Source: Akkermansiaceae bacterium
GTDB lineage: Bacteria; Verrucomicrobiota; Verrucomicrobiia; Verrucomicrobiales; Akkermansiaceae
Reading direction: 5' to 3'
Assembly (NCBI GenBank): GCA_011524615.1
Contig: WTJZ01000099.1
Span: forward strand, 1 to 9,167
DNA: 9,167 bases
Under the pieces are notes generated by a model. The model ran no database searches. It was not told the origin of the DNA and saw only the letters and a program-made list of their open reading frames with translations. Numbering within the stretch: position 1 is the stretch's first letter; each line of letters begins with the position of its first letter. A program made the translations under genes and the position numbers. Shown in pieces: positions 5,368 to 9,167 of this stretch.

Positions 5368-6822
5368 TTACTTAGCTGGGATCTGGTTCAGCGTGTAATA
5401 GGCATCCGAATGCCAGAGCGGCTTACCGTCCTCAGTCTCGACATCATGCAGGCTGATGTGATGAACATGTCCTTGCGTCATCTTATCGAGCTTGATGGTC
5501 AAGACTGTATCATCTTCAGTTAATGCGGCAGATGTAATACTTGCGTTCACGGCATCGACTTCAGGACTACCATACCCCTGTTGGTAAATGTAGGTCCAGG
5601 CACGAACCTGAGTCTTAGACATCCCCATGACAAAGGCTGGATCCACAGGCTCTGAGAAGGTAATCTTGAACCCATCGTGGAGAGCCTCCACCTTTTCCAT
5701 CTCTAGCGGGGCGACGCCTTTCCATTTCACTCGCTCTAGCGAAAACTTCTCAACCCCCATCGATGGCCATCCTCGGGTCGAACCTCCAGCGAACATTGTT
5801 CCGTTTGCATCAACATCGAGCGCTAAGATCCCCGTACGCATATTCTCTAGGAACTTCCATACGACTCCTTGGTAAACGCCATTAACCTGCTCTAGGAAGA
5901 CGCGCTGTACCCCTGAGTGAGTATGCTCTCCGATCAAGAGCTGATCCTCAGGAAGCCCTAGCTGCTCATAGGCCTCAGGAGTCAGAATCGCCGAGGGAGA
6001 CTGCCCCACCTTACCATGAGGGAGCTGAACCGCTGGCGGAGTAAACTCAGGAATACGTTTAGCCTCTGCAGCGATACGTGAACCATTTTTCGGGTCTGCT
6101 GGTTGGGGTCCCATGTGAGGTGCGTCCTTGTAGAACTTATTACCCATTGGGCAACCGGTAAAGGTGAGTGGCTTGGCATGCTTGAGACATGAGGTTCCAT
6201 TCCAACGCCCTTGGTTATCGGTATAGAAGACATCTCCAGCCTTATTAAAGCCGATGCCACCTGGACTACGCACCCCAGAAGCAATCGGAGTCGTCGTCCC
6301 ATCTGCCGAGATCTTCTGTACCCATCCACGCCACTGCGCATTAGCATTGAACGATCCTGTAAGGCAGTGAGCTACCCATACATCTCCATTGGCATCAGGC
6401 TTAGAGCCAAAGTTATACTCGTGATAGTCGCCCGTGATCCCCCACTGATCACTGATCACCTCATAAGTCTCATAAGTACCATTACCATCAGTATCACCGA
6501 TCCTCGCGAAGGCATCGCGGTCTGTGAAGTAGAACCATCCATCACGCTCATAGATACCGAGAGGCTCATGCGCACCATCAAAGACCTTTTCCCACTTTAC
6601 CGCCTTAGGGTCTGGGTTATTAATGTCCGAGAGTACCCAGATATCACCTCGTCGCGTACCTAGTACGAGCTGATCCTTACCAAAGAGATCGAGACAACCG
6701 ATCTCGACCACCTCTCCCTCTGGGATCGGGATGATCTCCTTTTGATAATACTCCTCCTGCAGGCTCTCAGCTCCAGTTAGGCCCATGAGAGCGGTAGTAA
6801 GTGATAAAATTAGTTTTTCCAT
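5368..6822 (-). CDS. Secreted sorbosone-dehydrogenase-like beta-propeller protein
   Basis: The 484-residue protein begins with a signal peptide (1-18, cleavage near LTGA-ES). Residues 30-365 show repeated propeller strands: LVLGTRRGDIWVL, LGIYERDGWFYFTDRDAFARIGD, GDVWVAHC, RSPGGIGFNKAGDVFYTDNQGRW, LLIGEHTHSGVQRVFLE and ILALDVDANGTMFAGGSTRGW. Asp-rich loops DTDGNG (110-115) and DVDANG (336-341) look like calcium sites. Residues 373-484 form a separate beta-rich module ending AYYTLNQIP, which I know from many PVC secreted propeller proteins. Relatives are annotated as L-sorbosone or glucose/sorbosone dehydrogenases, some PQQ-dependent, but the substrate is unknown here. No CxxCH haem site is present; the cytochrome is the separate gene just upstream, overlapping by 13 bases. 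No Shine-Dalgarno precedes the ATG, so translation is probably coupled. Electron transfer to the cytochrome is inferred. Confidence 0.85.
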   Translation of the reverse strand: MEKLILSLTTALMGLTGAESLQEEYYQKEIIPIPEGEVVEIGCLDLFGKDQLVLGTRRGDIWVLSDINNPDPKAVKWEKVFDGAHEPLGIYERDGWFYFTDRDAFARIGDTDGNGTYETYEVISDQWGITGDYHEYNFGSKPDANGDVWVAHCLTGSFNANAQWRGWVQKISADGTTTPIASGVRSPGGIGFNKAGDVFYTDNQGRWNGTSCLKHAKPLTFTGCPMGNKFYKDAPHMGPQPADPKNGSRIAAEAKRIPEFTPPAVQLPHGKVGQSPSAILTPEAYEQLGLPEDQLLIGEHTHSGVQRVFLEQVNGVYQGVVWKFLENMRTGILALDVDANGTMFAGGSTRGWPSMGVEKFSLERVKWKGVAPLEMEKVEALHDGFKITFSEPVDPAFVMGMSKTQVRAWTYIYQQGYGSPEVDAVNASITSAALTEDDTVLTIKLDKMTQGHVHHISLHDVETEDGKPLWHSDAYYTLNQIPAK

Positions 6823-8306
6823 GTGTATGTGAAGGTAAGGGTTTTCGGTGAGTTAGGCTTGATCACCGCGATGTATGATTGTTGATTCTGTGTCACTTCG
6901 ACACCTTCTCCTGGAGTGATGACGAGCTTCCCACCCAGCACGTTTGGTTCACCCTGCGTCTTATTCAGGAGGAGCGTAGTCTGGTTCTCTACTGTTCCCT
7001 CATAGGAGATCTCTCGGGTAAAGCCTGTAGGAGACGGGGTCAGCACCTCGCTCACCATTAAGCCATCTACCATATAGCGTAGAGTCGGGTTGCCAGACGC
7101 ATCCTTACGATACCCCTTGTACTGCACCTCACATGGCTGACCTTCTGAGAACCAAGTCGCTTCTGCTTCCTTGGTGAGCTGGACGCGATAGTTACTCATC
7201 GGGGCCTGGCGGCCTTGTCCTCGTCCCGTCCAGTGGAGTCCTCCACTGATGAATTTACCCCTCCATATTTGATTCAGGCTACATGATTCCGTACTATACG
7301 AGACATTGAGCTTATGCGGGTACCCTATCGCGATTCCTCGGCTAGAGTTCCCAGCAATGAAGTTATTATAGATACGAGTCTGCCCCTCTGCCGGGGTCAA
7401 ATCAATCGTCGGCATCGTGCGATCCTTAACGCGACCAGGATCATCACTGAGTAATCGTCTCCCATTTCCTGGTGCTGTGTAGCGTAATAGAACCGTCTTA
7501 GACCCTGTGTTATTAAAGTACTCTAGACGAAACTGGTGGTTACCCTTGTTAAGTGGCACCTTCGCAATCATACGCTCACTGATATTATAGTTACGGATCT
7601 CATTTTGGGCCGCTACTTCTTTCCCATTAATGTAGAGAATCGCTCCATCACTCGACCCAAGTTCGAACTCTGTGACTCCTGTCTGAGGAATAGGTAAAAC
7701 ACCTTCCCACACTACACCAAAGGGCTTATCCCTCCTGATGTTACGGAAGGAGATCTTACCGTAACTTTCCTCCTCTGCACTCTCAGGCTCTAACTGTGAG
7801 AAGTCAGGCATCTGCTCCCACTTACCACTATATTCATACATGATAAGGTCTTGGAGAGGTCCTGGAGGGTCGAAAAGATACTTCAACTTGATTGCTTCCC
7901 ATGCTTCCTCACGCCCGGCAGAACGCTTCTTCTCCACCTCGAGCTTTTCCAGCGTGAAGTCGTCCGACTTATCATGTGACCATGTCTTACGCACATAGTT
8001 GAGTACATCCACTTTTTGCTGATCTGAGAGTGCCCCTTGTGATGGCATGTGGAGATCATATTCCTTATTATAGACCGAAATCTTACCCTTCACTCCGTGG
8101 AGTAATATTTGTGCAATAATCCTTTTATCACCTCGCACCCATTCAGAATTCCTCAAAGGAGGAAAGGCTCCATTACCAGCCCCTTCCCCGTTCATCCCGT
8201 GACAGGCCGAACAATACTGCTTAAACACAGCCTCCCCAGGATGCTCAGCCTGCGCCAACATCGGTATGCTTGCAGCGATCAATATAGGTGTTAAGAACTT
8301 TCGCAT
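6810..8306 (-). CDS. Secreted c-type cytochrome fused to a PA14-like domain
   Basis: A 498-residue exported protein. The signal peptide is 1-20 (cleavage after AQA). A class I cytochrome c domain (about 22-107) has the haem site CSACH (Cys32, Cys35, His36) and Met87 in LHMPSQG as likely sixth ligand. Residues 150-280 resemble a PA14 carbohydrate-binding domain: TEFELGSSDGAILYINGKEV, then GNHQFRLEYFNNTGSKTVLLRYT. The C-terminal 200 residues (IAIGYPHKLNVSYST, QIWRGKF, QYKGYRKDASGNPTLRYM) recall a beta-rich domain of unknown role in other PVC cytochromes. With the overlapping propeller gene it probably forms a dehydrogenase-cytochrome couple acting on sugars or glycans outside the cytoplasmic membrane. 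An ATG at 8336 would add 10 residues but falls inside the -10/-35 spacer, so 8306 is preferred. Substrate and electron acceptor are unknown. Confidence 0.87.
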   Translation of the reverse strand: MRKFLTPILIAASIPMLAQAEHPGEAVFKQYCSACHGMNGEGAGNGAFPPLRNSEWVRGDKRIIAQILLHGVKGKISVYNKEYDLHMPSQGALSDQQKVDVLNYVRKTWSHDKSDDFTLEKLEVEKKRSAGREEAWEAIKLKYLFDPPGPLQDLIMYEYSGKWEQMPDFSQLEPESAEEESYGKISFRNIRRDKPFGVVWEGVLPIPQTGVTEFELGSSDGAILYINGKEVAAQNEIRNYNISERMIAKVPLNKGNHQFRLEYFNNTGSKTVLLRYTAPGNGRRLLSDDPGRVKDRTMPTIDLTPAEGQTRIYNNFIAGNSSRGIAIGYPHKLNVSYSTESCSLNQIWRGKFISGGLHWTGRGQGRQAPMSNYRVQLTKEAEATWFSEGQPCEVQYKGYRKDASGNPTLRYMVDGLMVSEVLTPSPTGFTREISYEGTVENQTTLLLNKTQGEPNVLGGKLVITPGEGVEVTQNQQSYIAVIKPNSPKTLTFTYTWKN

Positions 8307-8325
8307 AAAATTTGATTTAAAGGTA

Positions 8326-8354
8326 ATAATATACATATAACGTCATTCTTTCAA
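8326..8354 (-). promoter_or_regulatory. Sigma70-type promoter of the cytochrome/dehydrogenase operon
   Basis: On the minus strand TTGAAA (8349-8354) and TATTAT (8326-8331) are separated by exactly 17 bases, both within two mismatches of consensus. The transcript would begin near 8319, leaving a leader of about 13 bases before ATG 8306. This rules against the ATG at 8336 as the start. The -35 lies within the inverted repeat TTTCAA-GAAA-TTGAAA (8349-8364). Confidence 0.7.
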
Positions 8355-8364
8355 GAAATTGAAA
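8349..8364. repeat. Inverted repeat over the -35 box
   Basis: TTTCAA and TTGAAA are separated by GAAA, and a second small repeat TTCTT-TC-AAGAA (8346-8357) overlaps it. A regulator binding here would block the -35. A/T-rich DNA often gives such repeats by chance. The remaining gap 8365-8483 is A/T-rich and holds no gene I can see. Confidence 0.35.
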
Positions 8365-8432
8365 ATAAAATAAATCTTTCTACAAAGTGTTTAGGTTTTC
8401 CTGTTCTCTGCATAAGGAATCAAATATAACAA

Positions 8433-8460
8433 AAATAAAGAGTTTTTAACACCTTTATTT
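8433..8460 (-). terminator. Weak A/T-rich hairpin after the nuclease gene
   Basis: AAATAAAG (8433-8440) is complementary to CTTTATTT (8453-8460) with a 12-base loop, and T-rich sequence follows on the minus strand. The stem has only one G-C pair. It could be a weak terminator 23 bases after the nuclease stop, but the evidence is slight. Confidence 0.3.
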
Positions 8461-8483
8461 AATTAAATCTGATAAAGTAGCAT

Positions 8484-9167
8484 TTAAAACAATTCTAACT
8501 GATCGTAACCTCGCATACACCAAGCCTCCACCCCTCTTTGGCGCAAATCGGCAGAAAACTCCTTGGTGCTACCATGAATCGTATAGACCAATGCCGGAGC
8601 AACACGCTCGACCGTCTCTACAAGCTCAGCGTAGTCCGCATGATCAGAGAGAGGAATAACAGTATCGGTGCGATAACGATAGTGCGCAGCGGGATTGAGC
8701 CCCCAGCCTGAGAGCATTGCCGTGCGCTTCCTCTCTACATTCTGCAGTTTCTTGAGCTTAGCCGCGCTAGGAGGGGCAACGAGCACATGACCAGAGGGAA
8801 CCTCAGACTCATAGATCTCTGGTGCCACGAGAGCGAGACCAGCAGCACGGCACGCCTCAGACATCTTGGCCACCGATGCATGCTGCACACATGGGATCCC
8901 ATGCTGTTGGAGCAGAGCGACCGCTTCCTGCGCCTTCCCGAGAGAATACCCATAGAGTACTGGTAGATAATCCTCCTGTAATGCCTCGCGGACAAAACGC
9001 AAAATTTGACCCTGAATCTCCGCTACCGAGGGCAAGACATACCTCGGCAACCCAAAGGTAGTCTCCATGATCAATAAGTCCGCAGGCTTCAGCACAGCAC
9101 TCTCTGCGGTCAACCCTGGTCGTAACTTATAGTCACCAGTGTAGAGGAGGCTCGCGCCGTCAGAGAG
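8484..9167 (-). CDS. Beta-CASP metallo-beta-lactamase exonuclease, C-terminal part
   Basis: The frame is open to the window edge, so the N-terminus with the HxHxDH zinc motif is outside; 227 residues are visible. The visible start, reading LLYTGDYKLRPGL, carries the conserved metal-binding Asp. Then come METTFG (beta-CASP motif A Glu), SDHADYAEL (motif B His) and YTIHGSTKEFSADLR (motif C His). This arrangement and the C-terminus match the COG1236-type nucleases often annotated as ligase-associated DNA exonucleases, which process nucleic-acid ends and are often found with an ATP-dependent DNA ligase and Lhr-type helicase. Those partners are not seen here; the downstream gene is the unrelated cytochrome. 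The protein ends in DQLELF, which resembles a bacterial sliding-clamp-binding motif. A TTG at 9113 could be mistaken for the start, but homology clearly continues upstream. Confidence 0.88.
   Translation of the reverse strand, partial: LSDGASLLYTGDYKLRPGLTAESAVLKPADLLIMETTFGLPRYVLPSVAEIQGQILRFVREALQEDYLPVLYGYSLGKAQEAVALLQQHGIPCVQHASVAKMSEACRAAGLALVAPEIYESEVPSGHVLVAPPSAAKLKKLQNVERKRTAMLSGWGLNPAAHYRYRTDTVIPLSDHADYAELVETVERVAPALVYTIHGSTKEFSADLRQRGVEAWCMRGYDQLELF

Noticed and set aside
8307..8336. ATG at 8336 as the start of the cytochrome gene
   Set aside because: It lies within the spacer of a good promoter, and the signal peptide begins naturally at 8306.
9111..9113. TTG at 9113 as the start of the nuclease
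   Set aside because: The frame continues to the window edge with conserved family sequence (LYTGDYKLRP), so this is only an internal codon of a truncated gene.
1..9167. CRISPR array, tRNA, rRNA, IS element or prophage
   Set aside because: No regularly spaced repeats, tRNA cloverleaf, rRNA-like sequence, transposase, integrase or phage genes were seen on either strand.

Overview
The window looks like chromosomal DNA of a Verrucomicrobiota or related PVC bacterium with moderate GC content. The main reason is the secreted gene pair at 5368-8306: a class I c-type cytochrome fused to a PA14-like domain, followed by a sorbosone-dehydrogenase-like beta-propeller with a typical PVC C-terminal module. 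The long Ala/Pro-linked pyruvate dehydrogenase E2 and the DUF1802 protein fit this. The taxonomic call is inference from protein style; no rRNA or tRNA lies in the window.

Layout. 1-74: no supported gene. 75-107: bidirectional terminator. 133-1395 (-): pyruvate dehydrogenase E2, standing alone without E1 or E3. 1568-2552 (-): a compact run of BrnT-like toxin, CopG/BrnA-like antitoxin and a VanZ-like membrane protein. 2655-2903 (+): a dual-CDGSH iron-sulfur protein, convergent across a strong bidirectional terminator with 2976-3410 (-), a YlbF/YmcA-type helical protein ending in a Gly/Cys tail. 3460-4242 (+): a secreted DsbD N-terminal-domain-like protein, convergent with 4261-4635 (-), a monothiol-type glutaredoxin (CGWS). 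4739-5299 (+): a DUF1802 protein. 5368-8306 (-): the cytochrome/dehydrogenase operon, with a clear promoter at 8326-8354 and a terminator at 5337-5354. 8484-9167 (-): the C-terminal part of a beta-CASP metallo-beta-lactamase nuclease whose 5' end is outside the window.

How the genes relate. Three units are convincing: the toxin-antitoxin pair (VanZ overlaps it), the cytochrome-dehydrogenase pair (13 bp overlap, presumably an electron-transfer couple outside the cytoplasmic membrane), and the isolated E2 with its own terminator. CDGSH, YlbF-like, DsbD-N-like and glutaredoxin genes lie together and all have thiol or Fe-S chemistry, but they are on alternating strands and so do not form one operon. 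E2 and the YlbF-like gene use CGT/CGC for the Arg codons checked, unlike the VanZ gene, which uses AGA/AGG often; this suggests high expression of the first two. No CRISPR array, IS element, tRNA or prophage gene was seen. I found no clearly undescribed system. The best leads are the QLELF clamp-like C-terminus of the nuclease, the Cys/Gly tail of the YlbF-like protein, the split cytochrome/dehydrogenase operon, and the divergent BrnT-like toxin.
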